DNA of 64,000 nt from Macrococcus lamae (lineage in GTDB: Bacteria > Bacillota > Bacilli > Staphylococcales > Staphylococcaceae): positions 1 to 64,000 of the forward strand of contig NZ_SCWB01000009.1 in NCBI RefSeq assembly GCF_004359545.1, in the 5' to 3' direction. The notes beneath the pieces are model-generated. The model had not been told where the DNA came from. It made no database searches and worked only from the letters and a program-made list of their open reading frames with translations. The position numbers were made by a program, and so were the translations under genes. Below, one piece after another: positions 1-7,887 of this stretch; the stretch's first letter is position 1; every line of letters begins with the position of its first letter.

Positions 1-169
1 GTTATTACGTAATTACATCAGTAAAAAAATGGATGATCGCTACCTCTGTTTAGGTGTTTTCAATTTTTAAATTTTCGTAGAAAATAAAAGTTCAGAAAAT
101 TCTGTATTTATTTATGCAACACTAGTGATTCTGAATATATAGTATAATTTTTCAAAAAGGAGAAATCGG
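1..169. other. Intergenic stretch upstream of the DUF1801 gene
   Basis: No gene is seen. The stretch is AT-rich. A TATAAT hexamer at 143-148 is a plausible -10 box for the gene starting at 170, with a weak -35 region. An AAGGAG ribosome binding site lies just before the start codon. Confidence 0.5.
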
Positions 170-586
170 ATGACTGATGTGATGAACCAGCCAAGACATT
201 CAGAAGTAGACCTCTTCATCTCTCAAATAACAGATGAGACGCGGAAGAACGATGTATTTCGTCTGCTCCAAATCTTTGAACAGACATCTGGATTTGAACC
301 CAGAATGTGGGGACCGTCGATGATTGGTTTCGGTAAATATCATTATATGATCGATGAAAAATATGAAGGAGATGCTCCTTTAGTAGCCTTTGCACTGAAA
401 AAAACAAAAATCAATCTATATTTGGCTCATTGCAATAGCGGCAGCGGGAAAGAACTGAAAAGTCTTGGGAAATTCAGCAAAGGAAAGTCTTGTCTTTATA
501 TTAAGGAAGTTGATGATATTAAAGAAGAAGTGTTGCAGGAATTGATAGTACAGTCTATTAGTTATCTGAAGAATATGTATCAATAA
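170..586 (+). CDS. DUF1801 domain-containing protein
   Basis: This 138-residue cytosolic protein resembles the DUF1801 (YdhG-like) fold. Typical features are the MWGPSMIGFGKYHY segment near residues 46-59, the block LVAFALKKTKINLYL around 71-85, and the later GKGKSCLYIK-like block (here GKFSKGKSCLYIK). The biochemical role of the family is not established. The start is supported by an AAGGAG site about 7 bases upstream. The gene stands alone and ends in a short hairpin shared with the convergent small gene downstream. No signal peptide or membrane segment is visible. The family assignment is fairly secure; no function can be given. Confidence 0.8.
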   Translation: MTDVMNQPRHSEVDLFISQITDETRKNDVFRLLQIFEQTSGFEPRMWGPSMIGFGKYHYMIDEKYEGDAPLVAFALKKTKINLYLAHCNSGSGKELKSLGKFSKGKSCLYIKEVDDIKEEVLQELIVQSISYLKNMYQ

Positions 587-589
587 TAA

Positions 590-612
590 AGACAAGTGCT
601 ATGCACTTGTCT
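590..612. terminator. Short bidirectional hairpin between convergent genes
   Basis: A 9-10 bp perfect stem (GACAAGTGC / GCACTTGTC) with a 3-base loop lies between the stop of the DUF1801 gene and the end of the convergent small gene, whose last codons form one arm. The T tract is poor, so this is a modest terminator. Confidence 0.5.
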
Positions 613-817
613 CATTTGATGTATGCTGCTGTTCGATTTCTGAAGAAAATAGACTTCTCTCAAGATCGAACAACTTATTATATGAAGCTTGATCGATGCT
701 TTCCAGACACACAGAACCTGCTTCAAGACCGGATATAATTTCTATCTCGATGCCTGTAGCTGTGGCTATTTGATAAGCAGTAAGTTTGCCACTGAATAAA
801 TGTTCGAGGCGTCTCAA
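599..817 (-). CDS. Small helix-turn-helix-like protein
   Basis: This is a 72-residue hypothetical protein. Residues about 10-45 (KLTAYQIATATGIEIEIISG and onward) look like a Cro/C1-type helix-turn-helix in which the second helix follows TATGI. The upstream GTG at 826 abuts the AAGGG ribosome site. A TTG at 817, about 7 bases downstream of AAGGGTG, is therefore the likelier start. The rest is polar and has no membrane segment. There is no operon partner. It may be a small DNA-binding regulator, but this rests only on the helix pattern, and a diverged orphan protein is possible. Confidence 0.55.
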   Translation of the reverse strand: MRRLEHLFSGKLTAYQIATATGIEIEIISGLEAGSVCLESIDQASYNKLFDLERSLFSSEIEQQHTSNETSA

Positions 818-1083
818 TATAATCACCCTTAATTTGAATTATTATATTAATTATAGAGCATAGACTGATGAAAGGATATTTTTTTCTGACTAAATTGATA
901 TATTTTATTAGTTTAAATGTAACATGACTATAAAAGAATTACAAGATGATATAAAAAATATATGCATACATCAATAAATTTTATGAAAATAAACAAATTG
1001 TTAACTATATAATATTCTACTCTTTTTTTAATTTAAGGTAAATATTTATACTTATTTTTAATACACTAATTCGACACCATAGT

Positions 1084-1101
1084 AAAGAAAGCGTTTTCTT
1101 T
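1084..1101 (+). promoter_or_regulatory. cre-like CcpA operator upstream of hutH
   Basis: An 18-bp palindrome with 7-bp arms (AAAGAAA / TTTCTTT) is centred on GCGT and contains AGAAAGCGTTTTCT. This resembles the catabolite-responsive element consensus TGWAANCGNTNWCA. It abuts the -35 box of the hutH promoter, a position consistent with repression when glucose is present. CcpA binding is inferred. Confidence 0.7.
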
Positions 1102-1102
1102 A

Positions 1103-1131
1103 TTGTTTCTGGAAATGTCTATGCGTATAAT
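1103..1131 (+). promoter_or_regulatory. Sigma-A promoter of hutH
   Basis: TTGTTT (1103-1108) and TATAAT (1126-1131) are separated by 17 bases. The predicted start near 1138 gives a short leader before the AAAGGGG ribosome site at about 1156-1162. Confidence 0.7.
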
Positions 1132-1171
1132 TTATATAGAAAGTATTTATCTATAAAGGGGATAGTAAGTG

Positions 1172-2674
1172 ATGAATTTATCTTTAACAGGTGAGCAGCT
1201 AACGATTGAACAGATACGTGAGTTTCTTGCAGATAAAGGAACTGTAGAGATTTCAACGGATGCACTCGAACGGGTTAAGGCAAGCAGAAAAATCGTAGAA
1301 CGAATTATTAATGAGCAGGAAACAATTTACGGGATTACGACGGGATTCGGATTGTTCAGTGATGTCTTAATTGAAGAAACGCAGTACAATCAACTGCAGG
1401 TCAACTTGATCAGATCGCATGCGTGTGGGGTCGGCACGCCGTTTTCACAGGATGTTGCACTTGTCATGATGGTGCTGCGTCTGAATACAATGCTAAAAGG
1501 GCATTCGGGTGTCACTACTGATTTAGTGGAACAGCTTGTGTTCTTTATCAACGAAAGAATTATTCCTGTCATACCAGGACAAGGGTCACTCGGTGCGTCA
1601 GGAGATCTTGCCCCGCTGTCACATCTGGCACTTGCCTTAATAGGAGAAGGTCGTGTCTATTACAAGGGGACGGAACAGAACAGTGAAGATGTATTGAAAC
1701 AATTAAATAGACAGCCGCATCAACTGCAGGCTAAAGAAGGGCTTGCACTGATCAACGGAACGCAGGCGATGACCGCACAAGGTGTGATCAATTATATAGA
1801 AGCAGAATCTATCGCTTATCAGGCAGAGTGGATTGCGTCACTGACACATCAGGCATTAAACGGTATTACAGATGCTTATAACGAGAATGTTCACATCGTC
1901 CGTAACTCAGAAGATCAGACAGCAGTTGCTGCGAGAATGCTTGACTGGCTGGAAGGGTCTGGTCATACGACAAGACAAGGTCAAGTACGCGTGCAGGATG
2001 CTTATTCACTGCGCTGTATCCCGCAGATTCATGGCGCAAGCTTCCAGGTATTCAGACATGTGAAAGAAGTGCTGGAGAAAGAAATGAACGCAGCGAACGA
2101 CAATCCGCTGATCTTTGATCAAGGAGACGAGACATTAGTCATTTCCGGCGGTAACTTCCACGGGCAGCCGGTTGCGTTTGCGCTTGATTATTTGAAGCTC
2201 GGCATCAGTGAACTTGCCAATGTCTCAGAAAGACGGATTGAAAGGCTCGTCAACCCGCAGCTGAATGGTGAATTACCAGCGTTTTTAAGCCCGGAACCGG
2301 GACTGCAGAGCGGAGCGATGATCATGCAGTATGCAGCAGCGAGCTTAGTGTCAGAGAATAAAACACTCGCTCACCCAGCAAGTGTAGACTCTATTCCATC
2401 ATCTGCCAATCAGGAAGACCATGTATCTATGGGGACAATAGGATCAAGACACGGCTATATGATGCTCGAGAACACAAGAAACGTCTTAGCCATTGAATGT
2501 ATCATCGCGCTGCAAGCAGTTGAATTAAAAGGCGCAGACCGGTTATCTCCGAAGACAAAGGAGAAGTTCGAGGAATACAGAACATTTGTACCAGCTATTA
2601 CCGAAGATAGACAGTTCCATAAAGATATAAAAGAAGTTTCGGATTATTTGAAAAAAGTGGCTTATAAAGGTTAA
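1172..2674 (+). CDS. hutH: Histidine ammonia-lyase
   Basis: This enzyme deaminates L-histidine to trans-urocanate and ammonia, the first step of histidine use. The 500-residue length is normal. The Ala-Ser-Gly triad that cyclises into the MIO cofactor is seen in [17 protein letters not shown] (ASG about 142-144). The YGITTGFG motif near residue 53 and the ANDNPL and NFHGQP segments are also present. An in-frame GTG three bases upstream could serve as start; ATG fits the AAAGGGG spacing slightly better. No other hut gene adjoins it, as in staphylococci. The preceding promoter and cre-like site suggest catabolite control. A 20-bp perfect hairpin follows. Confidence 0.97.
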   Translation: MNLSLTGEQLTIEQIREFLADKGTVEISTDALERVKASRKIVERIINEQETIYGITTGFGLFSDVLIEETQYNQLQVNLIRSHACGVGTPFSQDVALVMMVLRLNTMLKGHSGVTTDLVEQLVFFINERIIPVIPGQGSLGASGDLAPLSHLALALIGEGRVYYKGTEQNSEDVLKQLNRQPHQLQAKEGLALINGTQAMTAQGVINYIEAESIAYQAEWIASLTHQALNGITDAYNENVHIVRNSEDQTAVAARMLDWLEGSGHTTRQGQVRVQDAYSLRCIPQIHGASFQVFRHVKEVLEKEMNAANDNPLIFDQGDETLVISGGNFHGQPVAFALDYLKLGISELANVSERRIERLVNPQLNGELPAFLSPEPGLQSGAMIMQYAAASLVSENKTLAHPASVDSIPSSANQEDHVSMGTIGSRHGYMMLENTRNVLAIECIIALQAVELKGADRLSPKTKEKFEEYRTFVPAITEDRQFHKDIKEVSDYLKKVAYKG

Positions 2675-2675
2675 T

Positions 2676-2724
2676 AATATTAAAAGCAGCGATGACCAAT
2701 GAGTTCATCGCTGCTTTTAATATT
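2676..2724 (+). terminator. Strong hairpin terminator of hutH
   Basis: A perfect 20-bp inverted repeat (arms 2676-2695 and 2705-2724) with a 9-base loop begins right after the hutH stop. The A-rich 5' and T-rich 3' ends make it usable in either direction. Confidence 0.85.
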
Positions 2725-2779
2725 GTGTAGGATTAATCTTAATCAATTGATATAATGAAAGAAAAAAGGAGGTAAGATG

Positions 2780-4267
2780 ATGTATTCATTTTTACAGCGT
2801 TTAGGCCGCAGTTTAATGCTGCCGGTTGCCGTATTACCGGCAGCAGCATTATTGATGGGAATCGGTTACTGGATTGATCCGACAGGATGGGGTGCGAATA
2901 ACCAGTTTGCAGCGTTTTTTATCAAATCAGGATCAGCTATATTAGATCATCTTGGGATTTTATTCGCAATAGGCGTTGCACTAGGTATGAGTAAGTCGAG
3001 AGATGGAGCAGTTGCACTTGCGGCGGTTGTAGGTTTTCTCGTCGTCACTAATGTACTTGCAAGCGATTCTGTCGCCAACTTACTTGGTATCAAACCCGAA
3101 GAAGTAGATCGAGGATTTTCTAAGATTGATAATGTATTTGTCGGTATTCTTATTGGCTTGATTTCAGCATGGACTTTCAATAAATTTCATCAGACGGAGT
3201 TACCGGCAGCTCTGGCATTCTTTAGCGGCCGTCGTCTTGTACCAATTTTAGTAGCATTTTTTGCTATGATTCTTTCGGTAATATTATTATTTATCTGGCC
3301 GTTAGTATTCGGGGCATTAATCAGTTTTGGTGAATGGATGCTTGGATTAGGAGCAGTAGGGGCAGGATTATTTGGTTTCTTCAACCGGCTCTTAATTCCA
3401 ACGGGACTTCATCATGCATTGAATGCGGTATTCTGGTTTGATGTAGCAGGCATCAATGATATTGGTAAGTTCCAGAGTAAAGAAGCAGTTAAGGGTGTAA
3501 CAGGTATGTATCAAGCCGGATTCTTCCCAGTGATGATGTTCGGTATGCCAGGAGCTGCTCTTGCGATGTATCACTCAGCAAAAACACAACGTAAAAAAGC
3601 AGTCGCAGGTATCTTTTTGGCAGGTGCCGTTTCTGCTTTTCTGACAGGAGTAACAGAACCCGTTGAATTTGTGTTCATGTTTGTTGCACCTGTGCTTTAT
3701 CTTATTCATGCAGTATTGACAGGACTTTCTATGTTTATTGCAGCGACGTTCCATTGGACAGCAGGTTTTGGCTTCAGTGCGGGATTCATTGATTATTTAT
3801 TATCATTGAAAAATCCGAATGCTAATCAGCCACTCATGTTACTTGTACTTGGAGCAATTTATTTCGTGGTTTACTATGTCATTTTCCGCTTCGCAATTAA
3901 GGTGCTTGACATTAAAACGCCAGGTCGTGAGAGTGACGAGGAGATTGCTGCAATGGCTCTTAGTGAAGGCGATGAAGTCGGCGTTGCTGATGAAGTGACA
4001 GCTGGTACGGTTGGTAAGACACATAAATATGATGCACTGGCACAACGTTTGATCCAGGGGGTTGGTGGTGCTGATAATGTTGAGTCGATGACTAACTGTG
4101 CAACGCGTCTTCGGTTTGAACTGAAAGACAACAGTTTAGTAGATGAGCAGCTTATTAAACAAACTGGTTCTGCAGGTGTGATTAAGACCGGCAAAAAGAA
4201 CGCGCAGATTATTATCGGTACACATGTACAGCAAGTGGCTGATGCAGTCGATGAATATCTAAAATAA
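2780..4267 (+). CDS. nagE: PTS permease IIBC, N-acetylglucosamine type
   Basis: This membrane transporter takes up sugar with phosphorylation. The N-terminal EIIC domain (about residues 1-370) has many hydrophobic segments, with motifs LMLPVAVLPAAALLMGIGYW, GLHHALNAVFWFDVAGIND and TGVTEPVEF. The C-terminal EIIB domain carries the phosphocysteine in NCATRLRF (Cys about 440). No EIIA domain is present, so a separate IIA-Glc-type partner must supply phosphate. The FDVAGIND segment and the two-domain layout resemble staphylococcal NagE more than PtsG. Substrate specificity is inferred. Of two adjacent ATGs, the second has the better spacing from GGAGG. The gene is monocistronic between two strong hairpins. 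Confidence 0.85.
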   Translation: MYSFLQRLGRSLMLPVAVLPAAALLMGIGYWIDPTGWGANNQFAAFFIKSGSAILDHLGILFAIGVALGMSKSRDGAVALAAVVGFLVVTNVLASDSVANLLGIKPEEVDRGFSKIDNVFVGILIGLISAWTFNKFHQTELPAALAFFSGRRLVPILVAFFAMILSVILLFIWPLVFGALISFGEWMLGLGAVGAGLFGFFNRLLIPTGLHHALNAVFWFDVAGINDIGKFQSKEAVKGVTGMYQAGFFPVMMFGMPGAALAMYHSAKTQRKKAVAGIFLAGAVSAFLTGVTEPVEFVFMFVAPVLYLIHAVLTGLSMFIAATFHWTAGFGFSAGFIDYLLSLKNPNANQPLMLLVLGAIYFVVYYVIFRFAIKVLDIKTPGRESDEEIAAMALSEGDEVGVADEVTAGTVGKTHKYDALAQRLIQGVGGADNVESMTNCATRLRFELKDNSLVDEQLIKQTGSAGVIKTGKKNAQIIIGTHVQQVADAVDEYLK

Positions 4268-4284
4268 TAGGACTGTCATTAGTC

Positions 4285-4326
4285 AAATACGCCCGCTTTC
4301 CTTTTGTCAGGAAAGCGGGCGTATTT
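4285..4326. terminator. Bidirectional terminator between nagE and the symporter gene
   Basis: A perfect 17-bp stem (4285-4301 / 4310-4326) is GC-rich in the middle (CGCCCGCTTTCC), has an 8-base loop, and has A and T runs on its outer ends. It serves both convergent genes. Confidence 0.92.
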
Positions 4327-5634
4327 TTATTTTATATAACTTTCGTAGTACTTACGTCCTTTTTCGTAGTCCAGGCGGTTCTCCCATCTCGCAATAACGA
4401 GTGTAGATAATGAGTTACCGACAACATTGACTACAGTTCGCATCATATCAAGGATTCGGTCAATACCAATAATCAGAGCCAGTCCTTCCGGATGGATGTT
4501 CATCGCTGTCAGTGTCGTTATCAGTACGACGATGGATGTTCCAGGGACAGCTGCCATTCCTTTAGATGTCAGCATCAGTGTGAACAGCAGTATTAACTGT
4601 TCAGTGATGGATAAATGGATGCCGTACATCTGAGCGATAAATAGGGCTGCGATCGACTGATAGAGTGCTGATCCGTCCAGGTTGAATGTATAGCCTGTCG
4701 GTACGACAAATGAGACAATTTCCTTCGGGGCACCGAACTTCTCCATCTTGTCCATGATGACTGGTAATACAGTCTCAGAACTTGATGTAGAGAAGGCAAG
4801 CAGTATCTCATTTTTCAGTATTTTTAGTAGATGAAAGATATTGATCTTACAGATAGCTGCCACACCACCGAGCACGACTATGATAAAGAATACCATTGAA
4901 CCTGCGACGACAAGCGCCAGTTTCATTAATGGAATCAATGCACCGAGTCCGAAGTTGATGACTGTCACACAGATGAATGCAAAGACTCCGATCGGCGCAT
5001 ACTTCATGATTTGATTTGTCATCCAGAAGATAACATCGAGGAATCCTTCGAAAAATGCTTTAACAGGTTCTCCTTTTTTACCGATAGCGGCAAGTCCGAG
5101 ACCAAAGAATACGGCAAAAAAGATAACAGGTAGTAACTGTCCGTCTGCCATTGATTTAATGATGTTCGTCGGTATGATTCCAACAATTGTATCGATCATA
5201 TGATTGCCGTAAGTTGACTGAGAAGCGGCTTCAGCATTTGTTGTATACTTTGACACGTCTCCTTTAGGCAGTTTCGATGCGTCAATACCAGCGCCTGGTT
5301 TAAAGACATTGGCGAAGATAATTCCAAGCCCGATAGCGATAGTTGTGATGACTTCAAAATAAAGCAGTGTTTTCCAGCCGTAGCGTCCGACCGTCTTCAT
5401 GTCGCCGGCCCCGGCAATTGAGATGACAAGTGAAGCAAATACAATCGGTACAACAATCATCTTGATTAAATGAAGGAAGATATCACCGAAAGGCTGTATA
5501 TAATTGACGACATCTGTTCGTCCGTTTAATAATGCACCAACGACTACTCCAAGTATCAGTGCTATTAATATTTGAGTAGGGAGGCTGATTCCTCGTCTAC
5601 GTTTAGGTTTTTGAAGCTGTGTTACTGAACTCAT
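4327..5634 (-). CDS. gltT: Dicarboxylate/glutamate:cation symporter (DAACS family)
   Basis: This multi-spanning membrane carrier imports glutamate, aspartate or a C4-dicarboxylate with protons or sodium. Family signatures are the serine-rich re-entrant loop STSSSETVLPV, the motif PTGYTFNLDGSALY (NMDGT-like, with LDGS here) and SKGMAAVPGTS in the second hairpin loop. The 435-residue length fits. A longer reading adds 19 residues, but AGAGGG lies just before the ATG at 5634 and the protein from there begins with a polar, Lys/Arg-rich stretch before the first helix, so the shorter start is preferred. Glutamate versus dicarboxylate preference cannot be decided from sequence alone. The gene stands alone. 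Confidence 0.9.
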   Translation of the reverse strand: MSSVTQLQKPKRRRGISLPTQILIALILGVVVGALLNGRTDVVNYIQPFGDIFLHLIKMIVVPIVFASLVISIAGAGDMKTVGRYGWKTLLYFEVITTIAIGLGIIFANVFKPGAGIDASKLPKGDVSKYTTNAEAASQSTYGNHMIDTIVGIIPTNIIKSMADGQLLPVIFFAVFFGLGLAAIGKKGEPVKAFFEGFLDVIFWMTNQIMKYAPIGVFAFICVTVINFGLGALIPLMKLALVVAGSMVFFIIVVLGGVAAICKINIFHLLKILKNEILLAFSTSSSETVLPVIMDKMEKFGAPKEIVSFVVPTGYTFNLDGSALYQSIAALFIAQMYGIHLSITEQLILLFTLMLTSKGMAAVPGTSIVVLITTLTAMNIHPEGLALIIGIDRILDMMRTVVNVVGNSLSTLVIARWENRLDYEKGRKYYESYIK

Positions 5635-5745
5635 TTCATCCCTCTTTTCTCCGTATTTTCTCATATTATGGCTTTTGTGCTTTAAAGTCAATGAGAATTT
5701 AAGACTATTCTTTAGTGGAGGGATGGCTTATTGATGCCGAATATT

Positions 5746-6189
5746 TTACTTAATATGATTAATAGTAATGTGGTCAATCACAACGTCAACGTTTCCTGCA
5801 AGCGCCCGGGTGATCATGCAGTTCGCTTCTGATTTATGAACGAAGCGGGTGATGAGGTTTCTTTTATCAATAGGTTCTTTCGTATCTACAGTGACATCGT
5901 AGTGGATGGACTCATAAGTAAAGACTCCATCTGTCACGTCAACTATAGCTTTAGACTGAACATTCAAGTATTCAAGCGACATGTTGTTTCTTTTGAACAT
6001 GACTGACAGTGTAATGATAAAGCATGTCGTTGCGGCACCGAGCAGTAATTCATCAGGATTCGTTCCGACTTCCGGACCTCCCATTGAGACAGGTATAGAG
6101 ATTTTTGTATCCATATTCTGTGTGGTGAGATTGCCATTAGCTGCGTAACCGCCTGTGAACTGTGCATGACCAGTAAATGTGTGTTTCAT
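5746..6189 (-). CDS. OsmC/Ohr-family peroxide-detoxifying protein
   Basis: This 147-residue cytosolic protein of the OsmC/Ohr family reduces organic hydroperoxides. The two redox cysteines are seen at about Cys56 (GAATTCFIIT) and Cys124 (SEANCMITRAL), the usual arrangement in small Ohr/OsmC enzymes. An early glycine-rich segment (MGGPEVGTNPDELLLGA) matches the family. The start is supported by AAAGGAG about 6 bases upstream. The gene is monocistronic and no OhrR-type regulator is adjacent. It belongs more broadly to OsmC than to classical Ohr; thiol reductant and substrate are unknown. Confidence 0.88.
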   Translation of the reverse strand: MKHTFTGHAQFTGGYAANGNLTTQNMDTKISIPVSMGGPEVGTNPDELLLGAATTCFIITLSVMFKRNNMSLEYLNVQSKAIVDVTDGVFTYESIHYDVTVDTKEPIDKRNLITRFVHKSEANCMITRALAGNVDVVIDHITINHIK

Positions 6190-6306
6190 AAAAGCTCCTT
6201 TAGTTTTTCTATTATCATGAATGACTTGAATCGTTATTTCAACTCTTAAGTTTTATTCTCTATATAGGAAGAAAATAGTTTGATAGATCTTTTTTAATAA
6301 TAGAAT

Positions 6307-6335
6307 AAAAAAAAGCCTCCGAATTTCGGAGGTTT
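6307..6335 (-). terminator. rpsD terminator
   Basis: On the minus strand a stem formed by ACCTCCGAA and TTCGGAGGC is followed by eight T residues, just after the rpsD stop codon. Confidence 0.9.
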
Positions 6336-6342
6336 GAAAATA

Positions 6343-6945
6343 TTATCTTGAGTAGTACTCAACGATCAACTGTTCGTTGATTTCAGCAGATAATTCAGAA
6401 CGTTCTGGTGTACGTACGAATGTACCTTCTAATGCATCAGCATTGAATGTTAAATAGTCTGGTACGTGATTTGATAATTCAACAGATTCAGCGATGATGT
6501 CTAATTTCTGTGATTTTTCACGAACTGAGATTACTTGACCTGCTTTTAAAGTGTAAGATGGGATATCTACACGTTTGCCGTCTACCATGATGTGACCGTG
6601 GTTAACTAACTGACGCGCTTGACGACGCGTACGCGCTAAACCTAATTGGTAAACAACAGCATCTAATCGTGATGCTAAAAGTGCCATGAAGTTAGCACCG
6701 TGAATACCTTTGATTTTTGCTGCGCGGTCAAATGTAGTACGGAATTGACGTTCGTTGATACCATACATATAACGAAGTTTTTGTTTTTCCTGTAATTGAA
6801 GACCGTATTCTGATAATTTTTTTCGTTGGTTAGGACCGTGTTGTCCTGGTGCGTAAGGGCGTCTTTCTAATTCTTTACCAGTGCCGCTTAATGAGATACC
6901 TAAACGACGAGATTTTTTCCAAGTTGAACCTGTAAAACGAGCCAT
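6343..6945 (-). CDS. rpsD: 30S ribosomal protein S4
   Basis: This 200-residue primary 16S rRNA-binding protein nucleates small-subunit assembly. The N-terminal segment [19 protein letters not shown], the S4 RNA-binding domain ([20 protein letters not shown], residues about 101-120) and the C-terminal tail are complete. AGGAGG lies 8-9 bases before the ATG. It is monocistronic, and its long 5' leader resembles the Firmicutes S4 autoregulatory leader. The zinc-binding cysteines found in some S4 paralogues are absent. Confidence 0.98.
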   Translation of the reverse strand: MARFTGSTWKKSRRLGISLSGTGKELERRPYAPGQHGPNQRKKLSEYGLQLQEKQKLRYMYGINERQFRTTFDRAAKIKGIHGANFMALLASRLDAVVYQLGLARTRRQARQLVNHGHIMVDGKRVDIPSYTLKAGQVISVREKSQKLDIIAESVELSNHVPDYLTFNADALEGTFVRTPERSELSAEINEQLIVEYYSR

Positions 6946-6989
6946 AAGTTGACTCCTCCTTTTGTTTTTTTCGCGAAAAACAAAAATAT

Positions 6990-7117
6990 GATAAATGCTT
7001 AAGATGATATAGTATCTTTCCGTGCCTTCGCCTGTTAGCTTTGGTTACACAGCACGCCAACTAAGGGGATACCATAGAGCGCCTCAATATTTATCTGCTA
7101 CTCTCGTTTATTCACAT
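6990..7117 (-). promoter_or_regulatory. S4 (rpsD) autoregulatory leader RNA
   Basis: The region between the rpsD promoter and coding start contains a structured, non-AT-rich block (7010-7085). On the minus strand it has TATGGTATCCCCTTAGTTGG, GCGTGCTGTG and ACAGGCGAAGGCAC. This resembles the Firmicutes S4 leader, at which free S4 represses its own synthesis. The resemblance is by eye; a covariance-model search would decide. Confidence 0.6.
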
Positions 7118-7123
7118 TCGTTT

Positions 7124-7152
7124 ATTATATAGAATATGAAGAAAGATGTCAA
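7124..7152 (-). promoter_or_regulatory. Consensus sigma-A promoter of rpsD
   Basis: On the minus strand a perfect TTGACA (7152-7147) and a perfect TATAAT (7129-7124) are separated by 17 bases. Transcription should start near 7117. Confidence 0.9.
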
Positions 7153-7171
7153 CGTTTGATTAAGTAGAAAA

Positions 7172-7208
7172 AGATGTGGCGTGTAAATCTCAAATACGCG
7201 CCACATCT
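7172..7208 (-). repeat. Hairpin repeat, copy 1
   Basis: Arms AGATGTGGCGTGTA (7172-7185) and TACGCGCCACATCT (7195-7208) pair with a single mismatch. A second related hairpin lies 25 bases to the right. On the minus strand it is followed by CTTTTT, so it can act as a terminator for msrC. Confidence 0.8.
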
Positions 7209-7232
7209 CACCGAAAAACTGCAATTTCAAAA

Positions 7233-7269
7233 AGTTATGGCGTGTAAACCCAAGATACACGCCACAACT
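7233..7269 (-). repeat. Hairpin repeat, copy 2
   Basis: Arms AGTTATGGCGTGTA (7233-7246) and TACACGCCACAACT (7256-7269) pair with one mismatch. The 8-bp core GGCGTGTA, arm length and 9-base loop match copy 1. On the minus strand it is followed by TTTTTG, giving msrC two successive terminator-like hairpins. Confidence 0.8.
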
Positions 7270-7282
7270 CCAGCAATTTTCC

Positions 7283-7759
7283 TCAGCTTGCTGTCGACAG
7301 ATGTTTCTCCAGCACTTTGACGAATGCTTCCAGTCCTCTTTCGTCATCTGCGCTGAAACGATCTGTAACCGGTGCATCGATATCCAGTACGCCGAAAATT
7401 TCACCGTTTCTATGTACTGGGATTACAATTTCTGACTTTGAATTCGCGTCACAGGCAATATGACCTGGAAATGCATAAACATCAGCAACACGCATAACTT
7501 TGTCTTCATTGACGGCAGTACCACACACGCCGCGTCCGACAGGAATTGTGACGCATGCTGGAAGGCCTTGAAACGGTCCGAGCTGAAGCTGGCCATTTTT
7601 CATCGTATAAAAACCAACCCAGTTGACATTATCAAGAAAGTAATTGAGCAGACTGCTGGCATTAGCCAGATGACTGACGATATCATCTTCACCTGCGAGC
7701 AGATGATCAAGGGCTGAATTTAATTCATCATAACTTTTTAGCTGACCTGGTTGAAACAT
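7283..7759 (-). CDS. msrC: Free methionine-(R)-sulfoxide reductase (GAF domain)
   Basis: This 158-residue single GAF-domain enzyme reduces free L-methionine-(R)-sulfoxide. The three family cysteines are at about Cys69 (LPACVTIP), Cys79 (GRGVCG) and Cys103 (GHIACDANSKSEIV), the last being the expected catalytic one. The NWVGFY segment near 45-51 and the VLDIDAP strand are also typical. AGAGAGG precedes the ATG. It is divergent from ezrA, across a 128-base gap holding promoters for both, and is followed by two related hairpins. It likely contributes to repair of oxidised methionine. Confidence 0.93.
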   Translation of the reverse strand: MFQPGQLKSYDELNSALDHLLAGEDDIVSHLANASSLLNYFLDNVNWVGFYTMKNGQLQLGPFQGLPACVTIPVGRGVCGTAVNEDKVMRVADVYAFPGHIACDANSKSEIVIPVHRNGEIFGVLDIDAPVTDRFSADDERGLEAFVKVLEKHLSTAS

Positions 7760-7831
7760 GATAAAACCTCTCTTCTGAATTAGATAGTCCTATTTTAATC
7801 ATTTGCGATATTTTTCACAAGAAAATGTTTT

Positions 7832-7861
7832 TTGAGACTCTTTTTTAAGTTATAATATAAT
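7832..7861 (+). promoter_or_regulatory. Probable promoter of ezrA
   Basis: TTGAGA (7832-7837) and TATAAT (7856-7861) are separated by 18 bases. The resulting leader is short, with the ribosome site GGAGGG at 7872-7878. Confidence 0.55.
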
Positions 7862-7887
7862 TTAGTAGGTTGGAGGGAAGATTATTT

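Larger units (their letters stand above)
827..1171. other. AT-rich intergenic region with the hutH control region
   Basis: The 5' two thirds (827-1080) are very AT-rich with no recognisable gene. The 3' part carries the cre-like palindrome and promoter listed separately. The promoter of the leftward small HTH gene should also lie here but is not obvious. Confidence 0.5.

Noticed and set aside
3874-4194. Serine- and proline-rich frame antisense to nagE
   Set aside because: It is a compositional shadow of nagE codons; no start signal or family match.
7108-7404. 98-residue open frame on the minus strand overlapping the msrC 3' end
   Set aside because: It reads through the two hairpins in a frame other than msrC, has no ribosome site and no family resemblance. 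The hairpins and msrC explain the region.
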